A stretch of 41,254 nucleotides of DNA from a virus, in the IMG/VR virus record IMGVR_UViG_3300000235_000008, positions 1-41,254 of that record, one strand, 5' to 3'. A program made the translations under genes and the position numbers. The notes beneath the pieces are model-generated. The model made no database searches and was not told where the DNA came from. It saw only the letters and a list, made by a program, of their open reading frames with translations. Shown one piece after another: positions 1 through 8,105 of this stretch. The stretch's first letter is position 1; every line of letters begins with the position of its first letter.

Positions 1-1
1 G

Positions 2-313
2 AGTTGTACTGTAACAGGAACGAGTGGAAATGCAGTATGGTCTCCTGTTAGTATGGGGGATTTATCTATCCCTCATGTTTTAAATATAGTAAAGACTTAC
101 CCTGGTGGTACAAATCCTGATGTTAGGATATTTACACATTCAAATCCTGTTGTCGGTGGAGATAATATTTGGGGTAATATTGGAGATATTGTTTTTAATG
201 AACAACCTGCAGTTGGAGAAACGATGGGTTGGATATGTACAGTAACAGGTGGTGCAGGAGCATTTAGTAATCAAGGTGGTAATGCTACATGGTCACCTTT
301 AGCACTTATTTAG
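2..313 (+). CDS. Partial tail/appendage protein (C-terminal part)
   Basis: The reading frame is open from the window edge, so the start lies upstream; the internal ATG at 53 is not the real start. About 103 residues are visible. Two copies of a short pattern can be seen: CTVTGTSG...AVWSP near the left edge and CTVTGGAG...ATWSP at the C-terminus. Repeats of this kind (a Cys-Thr-Val-Thr-Gly strand followed by a W-S-P turn) are common in beta-rich phage appendage proteins. The gene is followed 17 bases later by another Gly-rich small gene. Function as a structural tail-fibre or appendage protein is inferred from composition and position upstream of the lysis and portal genes. Confidence 0.55.
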   Translation, partial: SCTVTGTSGNAVWSPVSMGDLSIPHVLNIVKTYPGGTNPDVRIFTHSNPVVGGDNIWGNIGDIVFNEQPAVGETMGWICTVTGGAGAFSNQGGNATWSPLALI

Positions 314-330
314 TAATTAGGAGTTGAAAT

Positions 331-570
331 ATGCTGATAACAGACTTTAGAAATGGTGGTGGAAGTGGTGGTGGTGGAACTCCTACTGCTTCAGTACAAC
401 AAGCAAGTAGTTATAATACTCTACCAGGAACAGGTCTAGTAGGAATTATTTATGTTACAATGGATACTAGAAAACAATATATGTGGGATACTGCTATTAC
501 TGATTATGTTCAAATAGCGGATATTCATAGCAGTGATGTGTTAGTAAATACTAACTTAGAGTTAATTTAA
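331..570 (+). CDS. Small glycine-rich tail-fibre/appendage protein
   Basis: A 79-residue protein with ribosome-binding site TTAGGAG ahead of the ATG. An N-terminal Gly/Ser linker (residues 8-16, GGGSGGGG type) is followed by a beta-prone segment with aromatic residues (GIIYVTMDTRKQYMWD), a pattern seen in small fibre-associated or receptor-tip modules where a flexible linker precedes a small folded domain. It lies in a run of closely spaced forward genes with similar composition. I recognise no specific family, so the role is inferred from the linker and the neighbours. Confidence 0.5.
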   Translation: MLITDFRNGGGSGGGGTPTASVQQASSYNTLPGTGLVGIIYVTMDTRKQYMWDTAITDYVQIADIHSSDVLVNTNLELI

Positions 571-581
571 GGAGATAACAA

Positions 582-962
582 ATGAAAGAACCAAATTATG
601 CCTCGACACCTACTAATGCAATCAGTCAATTATCAGTAGCTAATACAAATAGAAATGGTACAGGAACATTGGTAACTTTAATAGAGGGTGGTGCTAATGG
701 AGTAAGTGTCCAAGATATTATGCTTCATGCAACAGGGACTACTGCAGCAGGATTTATATTTCTTTACCTTAGTAATGGTACTACTAATAGTTTAATACTA
801 GAGCATCCTGTAACAGCAATTACTCCTAGTGCCACAGTATCTGCATGGAATTCGTTTATTAGCGATTTCTCAGTTGTATTAGCTCCAGGATGGTCATTAA
901 AAGCTTCTACTTATGTAGCCAATACTTTTATGGTCTCTATCCTTAGAGCATCTTATTTTTAA
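582..962 (+). CDS. Hypothetical virion/appendage protein
   Basis: A 126-residue protein preceded by the ribosome-binding site AAGGAGAT. It is rich in Ser, Thr, Ala and Asn and predicted to be mostly beta structure, with no signal peptide or membrane segment. Segments such as HATGTTAAGFIFLYLSNG and a C-terminal VSILRASYF look like a small jelly-roll or decoration-type fold, but I cannot name a family. The 11-base gap to the previous gene and 9-base gap to the next place it in one transcription unit with the putative fibre genes. Confidence 0.5.
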   Translation: MKEPNYASTPTNAISQLSVANTNRNGTGTLVTLIEGGANGVSVQDIMLHATGTTAAGFIFLYLSNGTTNSLILEHPVTAITPSATVSAWNSFISDFSVVLAPGWSLKASTYVANTFMVSILRASYF

Positions 963-971
963 GAGGTAAGT

Positions 972-1949
972 ATGTATTGGGGATTAGTTGATACAGCAGT
1001 TAAGCAAGTAAAGACTGTAAAAAAAGTAGCAGGATATTCTATTCATAATAATAAAGCATCTTTAAATGAAGTATCTGTTATAGGCAATGGTAAACGCTAT
1101 ATGTATAAAACTTATAATGGGATAGGAGGAACAGGATATAAATACCCTACTATGGTGCTTAATGTAGGGGGTTTTATTCAAAATCATAAATATACTGCTT
1201 TATCAAGTTACTATGGTGGGGCATTGTGTCTAGCAGTACCTGATGGAAGACCTAGTGGGGGAAATCAGCGAGGTTATAACAGTGTTGACTTACAGACTGG
1301 AAGAACCTCTCCCGCTCATGTAGCTAGTGGAATGGCTAGTTTTGTAGCAGGGTCATCTAATCTGTGTAGTGGTACATATGGGGTAGCTATTGGATACGCA
1401 AATTCTTCAACTAATACGGGAGCATTTACTTTTGGTTATACCAATACAGCTTCATTTGGATATAGCACTACTTTAGGATACAGAGGTACTTCAAAAGCAC
1501 CTTATTCTGTAACTTTAGGAGCTAGAAGCCATACAAATCTAGGTGCTAAAAACCAAGTTAATTTTATATCATTGGTGAATCAAACTACAACTACAACTTC
1601 TGTAAGATTAACTCCTGATTCAGCAGTATCATCATTAACAAATGCCTATACACCTTCACTAACAGGGGTCTCTTTGAATCAGTTTGTATTAACAGGTATA
1701 AGTTCTACAAACAAGGTAGTGGTATTTGAAGGTAAATTTTGTCTTAAAAAAGAGGCTACAACTGCTAGTACTGCTTTAGTAGGTACAGTTACAAGTACTC
1801 AGACATACTCAGACCCTGAGCTAACATCATGTACATTAAGCATTACTGCTGACACAACTTTAGGAAGTATTAATGCAAGTGTAACAGGTGTAAGTGGCTA
1901 TATTATAAATTGGGCTATGAGAATCACATCCACAGAGCAGATGTACTGA
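972..1949 (+). CDS. Tail-fibre protein with YadA-head-like repeats
   Basis: A 325-residue protein with ribosome-binding site AAGAGGT. Residues of roughly 120-180 contain consecutive short repeats of the form A-x-G-x-x-x-x-x-x-x-A/F-x-x-G (for example YGVAIGYANSSTNTGAFTFG), which resemble the left-handed beta-roll repeats of trimeric autotransporter heads (YadA) and of some phage fibres. The rest is Ser/Thr-rich and beta-prone. Its stop codon overlaps the next start (TGATG). Likely a trimeric receptor-binding fibre on the virion surface. The repeats are seen in the sequence; the receptor-binding role is inferred. Confidence 0.6.
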   Translation: MYWGLVDTAVKQVKTVKKVAGYSIHNNKASLNEVSVIGNGKRYMYKTYNGIGGTGYKYPTMVLNVGGFIQNHKYTALSSYYGGALCLAVPDGRPSGGNQRGYNSVDLQTGRTSPAHVASGMASFVAGSSNLCSGTYGVAIGYANSSTNTGAFTFGYTNTASFGYSTTLGYRGTSKAPYSVTLGARSHTNLGAKNQVNFISLVNQTTTTTSVRLTPDSAVSSLTNAYTPSLTGVSLNQFVLTGISSTNKVVVFEGKFCLKKEATTASTALVGTVTSTQTYSDPELTSCTLSITADTTLGSINASVTGVSGYIINWAMRITSTEQMY

Positions 1950-2278
1950 TGAGTATTGACATAATAGAAAAAAAGTTAGATGTAATTTCTAACAATATGG
2001 AAAAAAAATTTGAAAAGATGGAAATAATTACGGAGAAAATGAATAGTATTCTTGTTGACCAAGTTAGAATATTGGAAAAAATAGCAAATATGGAAAAATT
2101 CAATGAAGCCTATATAAGTAGGGTAGATAGAGAATTACAATTAATGCTTAATACTATTGATAAAGTAGAAAAAAAAGCAGATGATGGGTATAGGGTGTAT
2201 ATAGGGATAATTACTGTTATAGGAATATTAACAGTAGCAATACCTCTAATACAATTTATTTTACAAAATTGGAAATAA
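1949..2278 (+). CDS. Coiled-coil protein with C-terminal membrane segment, holin- or XhlA-like
   Basis: The start chosen is the ATG at 1949, which overlaps the preceding stop (TGATG); the frame extends further upstream only through the previous gene. This gives about 109 residues: a long charged amphipathic helix (residues 1-80, many K/E with spaced I, L and M, predicted coiled coil) and a single hydrophobic segment near the C-terminus (VYIGIITVIGILTVAIPLIQF), ending NWK. This layout resembles XhlA/haemolysin-type phage membrane proteins that assist holins. A lysozyme gene lies two genes downstream, supporting a lysis role, but a virion membrane-interacting protein is also possible. Confidence 0.55.
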   Translation: MSIDIIEKKLDVISNNMEKKFEKMEIITEKMNSILVDQVRILEKIANMEKFNEAYISRVDRELQLMLNTIDKVEKKADDGYRVYIGIITVIGILTVAIPLIQFILQNWK

Positions 2279-2287
2279 GGAGATAAT

Positions 2288-2524
2288 ATGGCTGCTAAAA
2301 CTACAAGTAATTTTTTACTGCTAATAACAGGAGTATGGAATGCTTTACCATTAAATACAATAGCTTTTTCAGGAGAGAATAGTAAAGACATATTCTATAA
2401 GTTTGGAAATGTGCAAACATCAGGACATAAATTAGATGGAATGGTTATGTGCAGTAGTGGTGATGAGATATGGGTTATGACAACAAGCTCTGCCCCTACA
2501 ACACTAACTATTGTGGCTGAGTAG
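2288..2524 (+). CDS. Small hypothetical virion protein
   Basis: A 78-residue protein with ribosome-binding site AAGGAGAT before the ATG. It is beta-prone (GKFGN-, DEIWVMTTSSAPTTLTIVAE-like segments) with a moderately hydrophobic N-terminal stretch (FLLLITGVW) that is too short and too polar-flanked to call a membrane helix with confidence. It lies between a holin-like gene and a lysozyme gene. The C-terminal 'SSAPTTLTIVAE' type ending is common in small phage decoration or fibre-cap proteins. No family recognised. Confidence 0.4.
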   Translation: MAAKTTSNFLLLITGVWNALPLNTIAFSGENSKDIFYKFGNVQTSGHKLDGMVMCSSGDEIWVMTTSSAPTTLTIVAE

Positions 2525-2535
2525 GGTGGACGGTT

Positions 2536-2967
2536 ATGACGATAGAACGATTTATACTTAGAGAAGAGGGATTTAAACCATCCCCTTATCTTTGTTCAGC
2601 AGGTATTCCAACGATAGGTTATGGTACAACAGTATATCCTAATGGAACTTCTGTGAAATTAACAGATAAAGAGATTACTAAAGAGTATGCCTTACAGATA
2701 TTCAAATTTAATTTAATAAAGTATGAAAAAGCAGTTGATAGGTATGTTACAAGTACATTAACTAAGAATCAAAAAATAGCTTTAGTTTCACTTTGCTATA
2801 ATATTGGAATTACAAACTTTAGAAATTCCACATTATTAAAATTGATTAATAAAGCAGAACATACACTAGCTTCACTAGAATTTAAAAAATGGGTTTATGC
2901 TGATGGAAAAATATCAAAAGGCTTAACTAGAAGAAGACTTAGAGAAAGTGAATTATACTTAAAATGA
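2536..2967 (+). CDS. Endolysin, T4-type lysozyme (GH24 muramidase)
   Basis: A 143-residue protein that would cleave the glycan strands of peptidoglycan at the end of infection. The GH24 catalytic triad is visible as E11, C20 and T26 in the segment EEGFKPSPYLCSAGIPTIGYG, matching the E-8aa-D/C-5aa-T spacing of T4 and P22-type lysozymes, with Cys in the Asp position. Further family landmarks are NQKIALVSLCYNIG (helix with conserved N and G) and the C-terminal GLTRRR segment. There is no signal peptide or SAR anchor, so export would need a holin. The next small gene starts inside its stop codon (ATGA). Confidence 0.92.
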   Translation: MTIERFILREEGFKPSPYLCSAGIPTIGYGTTVYPNGTSVKLTDKEITKEYALQIFKFNLIKYEKAVDRYVTSTLTKNQKIALVSLCYNIGITNFRNSTLLKLINKAEHTLASLEFKKWVYADGKISKGLTRRRLRESELYLK

Positions 2968-3107
2968 AACTAAAAATAAAGCATATTGATAATGTGTATA
3001 TTTGTACTATAATTAAAGAAAATGGAGATACTGCATATGGTATAGGAGTATCCAAAAAACAAGCATTAATAAACAGTAAAAGGAAATTAACATGGATAAA
3101 GCATTAG
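2964..3107 (+). CDS. Small hypothetical protein (47 aa)
   Basis: A short open frame beginning at the ATG that overlaps the lysozyme stop as ATGA, an arrangement typical of translational coupling, and ending at TAG 3105-3107 inside the start of the next gene. The product is basic and begins MKLKIKHIDNVYICTI, with no membrane segment. Nothing identifies its function; lysis-associated or simply cotranslated are both possible. Support for a real gene is the coupled start and that it fills an otherwise empty 125-base gap. Confidence 0.5.
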   Translation: MKLKIKHIDNVYICTIIKENGDTAYGIGVSKKQALINSKRKLTWIKH

Positions 3108-3355
3108 ATTATGTTAAAGATATATGGACTAATAAAATTATTTTAACCGTAAATAAAACATTAGATTGTTTTGGTGCTATATGGGATAGTAAGATTGTTA
3201 TAGTAATAGTTAAAATGCTATTATCTAGGTTGATTAGAAGTAAAACATCAGGTATAACTTTAGAAATAGCTGTAATGTTAATGGATTCAATAATAGTATC
3301 TAAAAGCAATAATATTATAGATATTGAGCCTAAATTCAAGGCTAAAGATGAATGA
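3092..3355 (+). CDS. Small hypothetical protein with hydrophobic helices
   Basis: An 87-residue protein with a good ribosome-binding site (AAAAGGAAATTAAC before ATG). Hydrophobic stretches at about residues 34-48 (KIVIVIVKMLLSRLI) and 54-69 (ITLEIAVMLMDSIIV) suggest membrane or amphipathic helices, and the C-terminus is charged (KFKAKDE). Its position directly between lysozyme and portal matches where N4-type phages keep lysis genes, so a holin or accessory lysis role is possible but unproven. It overlaps the portal start by eight bases. Confidence 0.45.
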   Translation: MDKALDYVKDIWTNKIILTVNKTLDCFGAIWDSKIVIVIVKMLLSRLIRSKTSGITLEIAVMLMDSIIVSKSNNIIDIEPKFKAKDE

Positions 3356-5462
3356 GTTATCTCCTGAAATAATAAATGTTATGCAACAGCAAAGTATGCC
3401 ATTAATGCAACCACCACCAATGATACAAAATAATGAAGAATGGGATGAATCAAATTCTTTAGAGAAGCAATGGAAAAATCCCCCTACCATAGCAGAACTA
3501 AAGAATGACCTAGAAGATGCAGATAGATATTTTAAAGCTACTGAATATTCTAGTATTCAAAAAAGAGCAGTTATCATAAGTGGTGGAGAACATATTCCTG
3601 AAAGAAAAGGATATTCAAACTTAAGACCAAAGACCGCTAAAAATTTATTAGGTTGGAGATATCCTGCTTTAACTGAACCTTTTTTTGTAGAAGATAATTT
3701 ATTCACAATAGACAGCAATACAACTAAGGATAAAGATTTAGCTTCAGAACATTCTACAATTCTGAATTATCAATTCAACAACCTGATAAATAAAAGATTT
3801 ACCATAGATAAACTAGGAATGCTAGGAAGCAAATATGGAACTATGATATCTAGGGTAGGTTGGTTATATGATGAAGATTTAGGAATAAACCAACCTGAAA
3901 TTAAAGTATGTAATGTAGGGGATATTCTAATAGACCCATCATGTGGAGATGATATTGATGATGCACAATATATTATTCATAAGCATATTACTACCTTTTC
4001 TAAACTAAAGAAATCAGGGTATAAAGACCTTGATAATATTTTAATGGATAATACTTTAGATGTTATAAATAGTGAGGGGAATATTGCAAAATGTACTTCG
4101 TGTTCTTATAGTAATGGTACATCTTATTTAAAAGACAAACCACGACAAAAAGTAGTAGTATATGAATATTGGGGTTATTGGGATGTTAATGATACAGGAA
4201 AAACTGAAGTAATAGTTGTTAAGTGGGTTGGTAATACTATTTTGAGTATGGATGTAAACCCTTTAGATAAGAATAAATTTCCTTTTGTGATTACTCCATA
4301 CATTCCATCAGATAATTCTGTATATGGAGAAAGTGATACAGATTATTTAAATGACAGTCAAAAGATAATTGGAGCAGTAACAAGAGGTATTATAGATACT
4401 TTAGGTAGAGGATTAGCAGGACAAACGGCTTATAAAAAGAATGCTTTGGATACTGTAAATAGAAAAAAAGCAGATAATGGAGAAGACTTTGAACTAAATA
4501 ATTCAATAAATAATCCTAAAGAAGCTATTTATCAATTCTCATTTCAAGATGTAGGAAGTACTCCTTTTGAGCAACTAGATAGAAGTAAAAAAGAAGCCCA
4601 AGAACTTACAGGTATTGTTCCTTTTGGAACAGGTAAAGATTCTACTATCTCAGCAAATTCTAATTTTTTTAATAAGAATACACCTATGAGTCCTACTGAA
4701 AAAAGAGAAATATCTCTTATCCGTAGAATAGCTTCACATTTAACAGATATTGCTAAAATAATTATAGAGTTGAATAATAAATATTTATCATCATATGAGA
4801 TATTTGCAATTTTAGATACAGAAGAGAGTGTGGTTCTACAAAATGATATTAAAAACAATCCAATATTAAATGTTAATATCAAAATAACTACTCCTGAAAT
4901 GAGGTTAAATAGAGCTAATAACTTAGCATTCCTACTGCAAACATCAGGGGGTAACTTAGATGAAAAAATACAGTTAGCTATGTATGCCGATTTTGCTAAG
5001 TATGGTGAGCTTCATGATACTTATGCTATGTTAAGAGACTATCAACCACAACCTAATCCAATAATGGAAGAAAGAGCTATGTTAGAGAATGAACTACTAA
5101 AAGCTCAAATAGCAAATGAAATGGCTAAAGCTGAGGAAAATAAGGTAGATATGCAATTAAAAGCAGCTAAAGCAAGATTCCTTGATTCTCAAAGTGATTT
5201 AAATGATGCTAAATTTATGGATAATATGCAAAACCCTAACAAAGATATAGAAGATAAATTAGCATTAGCTAGAGATAATCAACAACATCAAAGAGCTATG
5301 AAAGATTCTGATATAGCCCACCAACAACAACAGCAAGGTAAAAAACTAGAACAAGAGTCTAAAAAACAGGTAGTGGATAATCTATTTAAAGAAGAATTAG
5401 AAAATAGAGAGAGAGCTAAAGCAATACAAGAATCATTAAACACAGGGATAAAAGATGAATGA
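3348..5462 (+). CDS. Portal protein (N4 gp59 position)
   Basis: Forms the dodecameric DNA-entry ring of the capsid. I chose the ATG at 3348 (MNELSPEIINV, 704 residues), overlapping the previous gene, over an upstream TTG at 3324. Landmarks typical of large podoviral portals are the wing/clip core (LGSKYGTMISRVGWLYDED), VGDILIDPS, a D-D-A-Q-Y-I-I-H-K helix, and PFVITPYIPSDNSVYGES. The C-terminal 130 residues form a long charged Q/E/K-rich coiled coil (barrel helix). A CTSC pair at 249-252 is unusual. It lies directly upstream of the small gene, scaffold-like gene and capsid gene, the same order as N4 genes 59-56. Confidence 0.85.
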   Translation: MNELSPEIINVMQQQSMPLMQPPPMIQNNEEWDESNSLEKQWKNPPTIAELKNDLEDADRYFKATEYSSIQKRAVIISGGEHIPERKGYSNLRPKTAKNLLGWRYPALTEPFFVEDNLFTIDSNTTKDKDLASEHSTILNYQFNNLINKRFTIDKLGMLGSKYGTMISRVGWLYDEDLGINQPEIKVCNVGDILIDPSCGDDIDDAQYIIHKHITTFSKLKKSGYKDLDNILMDNTLDVINSEGNIAKCTSCSYSNGTSYLKDKPRQKVVVYEYWGYWDVNDTGKTEVIVVKWVGNTILSMDVNPLDKNKFPFVITPYIPSDNSVYGESDTDYLNDSQKIIGAVTRGIIDTLGRGLAGQTAYKKNALDTVNRKKADNGEDFELNNSINNPKEAIYQFSFQDVGSTPFEQLDRSKKEAQELTGIVPFGTGKDSTISANSNFFNKNTPMSPTEKREISLIRRIASHLTDIAKIIIELNNKYLSSYEIFAILDTEESVVLQNDIKNNPILNVNIKITTPEMRLNRANNLAFLLQTSGGNLDEKIQLAMYADFAKYGELHDTYAMLRDYQPQPNPIMEERAMLENELLKAQIANEMAKAEENKVDMQLKAAKARFLDSQSDLNDAKFMDNMQNPNKDIEDKLALARDNQQHQRAMKDSDIAHQQQQQGKKLEQESKKQVVDNLFKEELENRERAKAIQESLNTGIKDE

Positions 5463-5712
5463 AACAGAAGTAAAGCAAAAAATGTATGATATAAAAATAT
5501 ATCATACTTTATTAAGATTAAGAGGTAATGAAGATTTTAAACTCTTATTAAGTGATTTTTATGGTATAAATAGATTAACACTATGTGATGAGCTATTTAA
5601 TAGTGATAAAGATAGATTAGATAAGTATTTGTCTTGTACAAATGAATTTAACCTTTACTTAGAAAATATAGCTATAAAAGGTGAAAAATATCAAGAAGAA
5701 AAAGGAATATAA
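5455..5712 (+). CDS. Small hypothetical protein between portal and scaffold (N4 gp58 position)
   Basis: An 85-residue charged, helical protein whose ATG overlaps the end of the portal gene by eight bases and whose stop abuts the next ATG directly, so expression is probably coupled. No motif is recognisable. By position it corresponds to N4 gp58, a small protein of unknown role. It has one Cys-containing helix pair and no membrane segment. A head-assembly accessory function is an inference from location only. Confidence 0.55.
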   Translation: MNETEVKQKMYDIKIYHTLLRLRGNEDFKLLLSDFYGINRLTLCDELFNSDKDRLDKYLSCTNEFNLYLENIAIKGEKYQEEKGI

Positions 5713-6825
5713 ATGAATGATGGAACAACAGAGAACAATACTAATGAGCAAATAGTATCTGATTCCGTAATTAGTGATAGTGATTTTATAACAGCACTTC
5801 ATAAACGAATTAAAAATAACCAACCCACTGAAGCAAGTGTTGCAGATAAGGTAAGTGGTAATGATAAGATAGTTAATGATGATAATGAAGAAAATCCAAA
5901 TGAACCAAATGAAAACCCTATACAAGAAGACTCTAAACAAAATAGTCAAGGTAATCCTGAAGAGACCACAGAAACTTCGGTAGATGAAGGAACTTCTGAA
6001 AAAGAAAGTATTACTACACATGACTATTCAAAATTATCTGACCCATATAAGAGAAAAGGGCAAGAGATAATAATTGATGATGTTAATGAGATTAGAGAGT
6101 TAGTAAGTAAAGGTTTAGATTACACTAGAAAAACACAAGAATTAGCGAATGAAAGAAAAAAAATAAAAGCTTTTCAAAATCAAGGAATTGAAGAAGCTGA
6201 TATAAATATGCTTATAGATGTGCATAATGGAAATACACAAGCTATAAAAGCATTCGCAAAAAAATTTAATGTAAAAATTGATTCATGGGAACAAGAAAAT
6301 TCTAATGAAGAGAATAATGATACCTATACCCCAAATAATTATATTATGGGGGATACTGAAAATATAATAGATACTAATTTTGAGATGATACAGGATACTT
6401 ATAGTGAAAGTGATTATAACACTGTGGTAGAAGTATTGGGTAACCTTGATAGTAAAAGTTCTACCTATGTTAGAGAAAATCCAAATGCTATGTTAGCAAT
6501 AGCAGAGGATATAAGTAATGGGACTTATGCTGAAGTAATGAAAGTTATAGACAAGCAAAAACTATTAGGAAAGTATAATAGAAACTTCATTGAGACTTAT
6601 GTTCCCTTAGCTGTGAAAATAATGAAGAAGAAAGAAGCTTCTGTGCAAGAAGAAAAAAAACAAATCAAAGATAAAAAAGTAACTACTATAACTCCACCCA
6701 AATCTTTAGCTATAACTAAAAGTAGGGAGATACCTAGTAATAAAGTTACGAAAGATGCCTTAAGCGAAAGTTTAACAGGGAATGAATACTTATTACAGAT
6801 GAAAAATAAGTATAAAATTAAGTAA
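5713..6825 (+). CDS. Scaffold-like head assembly protein (N4 gp57 position)
   Basis: A 370-residue acidic protein located immediately before the capsid gene. Residues about 45-100 are strongly acidic and low in complexity (repeated N-E-E-N-P-N-E-P), followed by helical, charged segments and a basic Lys-rich C-terminus (KKKEASVQEEKKQIKDKK, then MKNKYKIK at the end). Acidic disordered N-terminus, helical body and basic C-terminus is the usual layout of phage scaffolding proteins, whose basic tail docks on the coat protein. It contains no cysteine. Position equals N4 gp57. Scaffolding function is inferred, not demonstrated by a family match. Confidence 0.65.
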   Translation: MNDGTTENNTNEQIVSDSVISDSDFITALHKRIKNNQPTEASVADKVSGNDKIVNDDNEENPNEPNENPIQEDSKQNSQGNPEETTETSVDEGTSEKESITTHDYSKLSDPYKRKGQEIIIDDVNEIRELVSKGLDYTRKTQELANERKKIKAFQNQGIEEADINMLIDVHNGNTQAIKAFAKKFNVKIDSWEQENSNEENNDTYTPNNYIMGDTENIIDTNFEMIQDTYSESDYNTVVEVLGNLDSKSSTYVRENPNAMLAIAEDISNGTYAEVMKVIDKQKLLGKYNRNFIETYVPLAVKIMKKKEASVQEEKKQIKDKKVTTITPPKSLAITKSREIPSNKVTKDALSESLTGNEYLLQMKNKYKIK

Positions 6826-6835
6826 GGAAAAATAA

Positions 6836-8050
6836 ATGCCACATCAATTATATAATACAGGTGGAGCGACAAGTTCCGTAGGTACTCAGGTAAAAGATTT
6901 TGAGTTTAAAAAAGGTGCTATAATTGAAACCTTAGATATTAATATTTTTGGTCAGTTTGGTGAAAGTGTAACTTTATCTAAAAATACAGGTAAAACAATT
7001 AAAAAATATGTTTATTATCCATTGCTAGATGATAGAAACATAAATGACCAAGGGATAGATGCTAATGGTGTTGTAATTGCGGATGGTAATTTATATGGAA
7101 GCTCTAAAGATGCAGGTACAATAGCAGGGAAACTTCCTTTCTTAACTGAAAATGGTGGGCAAGTAAATAGAGTAGGTTATAAGAGAGCTATTATTGAGGG
7201 AACTATACAAAAATTTGGTTTTGCCGATGTCTATACACAGGAATCATTAGATTTTGACAGTGATGATGAGCTTGAATATCATATTATTACAGAGCAACTT
7301 AGAGGTGCTAGACAAGTATCCGAACATTATTTACAACTATCTTTATTGAATAGTATTAATAATATTAGATATGGTGGAACAGCAACATCATTAGGTACAA
7401 TAACAGGAGAACTTGCATCAACTAAATCAGAATTAACTTATAGTATGCTTTTGAAGTTAGCTATGTTTCATGATGATACACATACTCCTGTGGATACAAA
7501 AATATACTCAGGAAGTACTAATACTGATACTAAAACTATTTCTGCAGCAAGATTCTTACTTGTACCATCAGAAGTACTTCCTACACTTAAAAAAATGAAA
7601 GACTTTCATAATGAAAAAGCTTTTATTGAAGTAAAACACTATGCAATGAATGCAACAGATAAATTTGGTGTTAATGCTAGTGGAGTTATTAAAGGAGAAG
7701 TTGGAGCTATTGATAATTGGAGAATTGTTGTTGTTCCTGGTATGTTATATAAAGCAGGAGTCGGAGAAACTGTTACTACAAATGGGGGGTACAGAGCTTC
7801 AGCAGGTAAATATAATGCTTATCCACTAGTTGTACTAGGTAGTGAATCTTTTGCTCATATCAACTTTGATAGTGCAGGTGGGGATAAAAATAAATTTACT
7901 ACAATAAACAAAAAACCAGGGGTAGAAACTGCTCAATTAGGTAGTGATTACTATGGTGAAAAAGGATTCCATTCAATCAAATGGTATCAAGGTATTCTGA
8001 TTATGAGACCTGAAAGATTAAGTATTACTTGGGTAGTAGCAGAACTATAA
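6836..8050 (+). CDS. Major capsid protein, N4-gp56 family
   Basis: A 404-residue coat protein (N4 gp56 is about 400). The N-terminal half carries the family hallmarks: LYNTGGATSS, GKTIKKYVYYPLLDDRNIN, DQGIDANG, DGNLYGSSKD, GKLPFLTENGGQVNRVG, EGTIQKFGFADVYTQESLDFD, together diagnostic of this HK97-fold coat family. The C-terminal half ends WYQGILIMRPERLSITWVVAEL. It has a ribosome-binding site AAGGAAAA and a strong hairpin terminator directly after the stop, which would leave capsid as the most abundant end of its transcripts. No cysteine is present. This is the most secure link of the window to N4-like phages. Confidence 0.95.
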   Translation: MPHQLYNTGGATSSVGTQVKDFEFKKGAIIETLDINIFGQFGESVTLSKNTGKTIKKYVYYPLLDDRNINDQGIDANGVVIADGNLYGSSKDAGTIAGKLPFLTENGGQVNRVGYKRAIIEGTIQKFGFADVYTQESLDFDSDDELEYHIITEQLRGARQVSEHYLQLSLLNSINNIRYGGTATSLGTITGELASTKSELTYSMLLKLAMFHDDTHTPVDTKIYSGSTNTDTKTISAARFLLVPSEVLPTLKKMKDFHNEKAFIEVKHYAMNATDKFGVNASGVIKGEVGAIDNWRIVVVPGMLYKAGVGETVTTNGGYRASAGKYNAYPLVVLGSESFAHINFDSAGGDKNKFTTINKKPGVETAQLGSDYYGEKGFHSIKWYQGILIMRPERLSITWVVAEL

Positions 8051-8055
8051 GACTA

Positions 8056-8086
8056 AACCAACTCTAAGGAGTTGGTTATATTTTAA
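8056..8086 (+). terminator. Hairpin terminator behind capsid gene
   Basis: A perfect 9-bp stem (AACCAACTC at 8056-8064 pairing with GAGTTGGTT at 8069-8077) closes a four-base TAAG loop and is followed by ATATTTT. It starts six bases after the capsid stop codon. The structure fits a factor-independent terminator or attenuator that makes capsid message more abundant than downstream ejection-protein message. The next gene still lies on the same strand, so read-through or a new promoter is expected. Confidence 0.8.
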
Positions 8087-8105
8087 ATAAATAAAAGGAT
8101 AGATA

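Noticed and set aside
3324-3347. Portal start at TTG 3324
   Set aside because: The ATG at 3348 overlaps the previous gene in the usual coupled fashion with an AAGG tract ahead of it; the TTG has no site.
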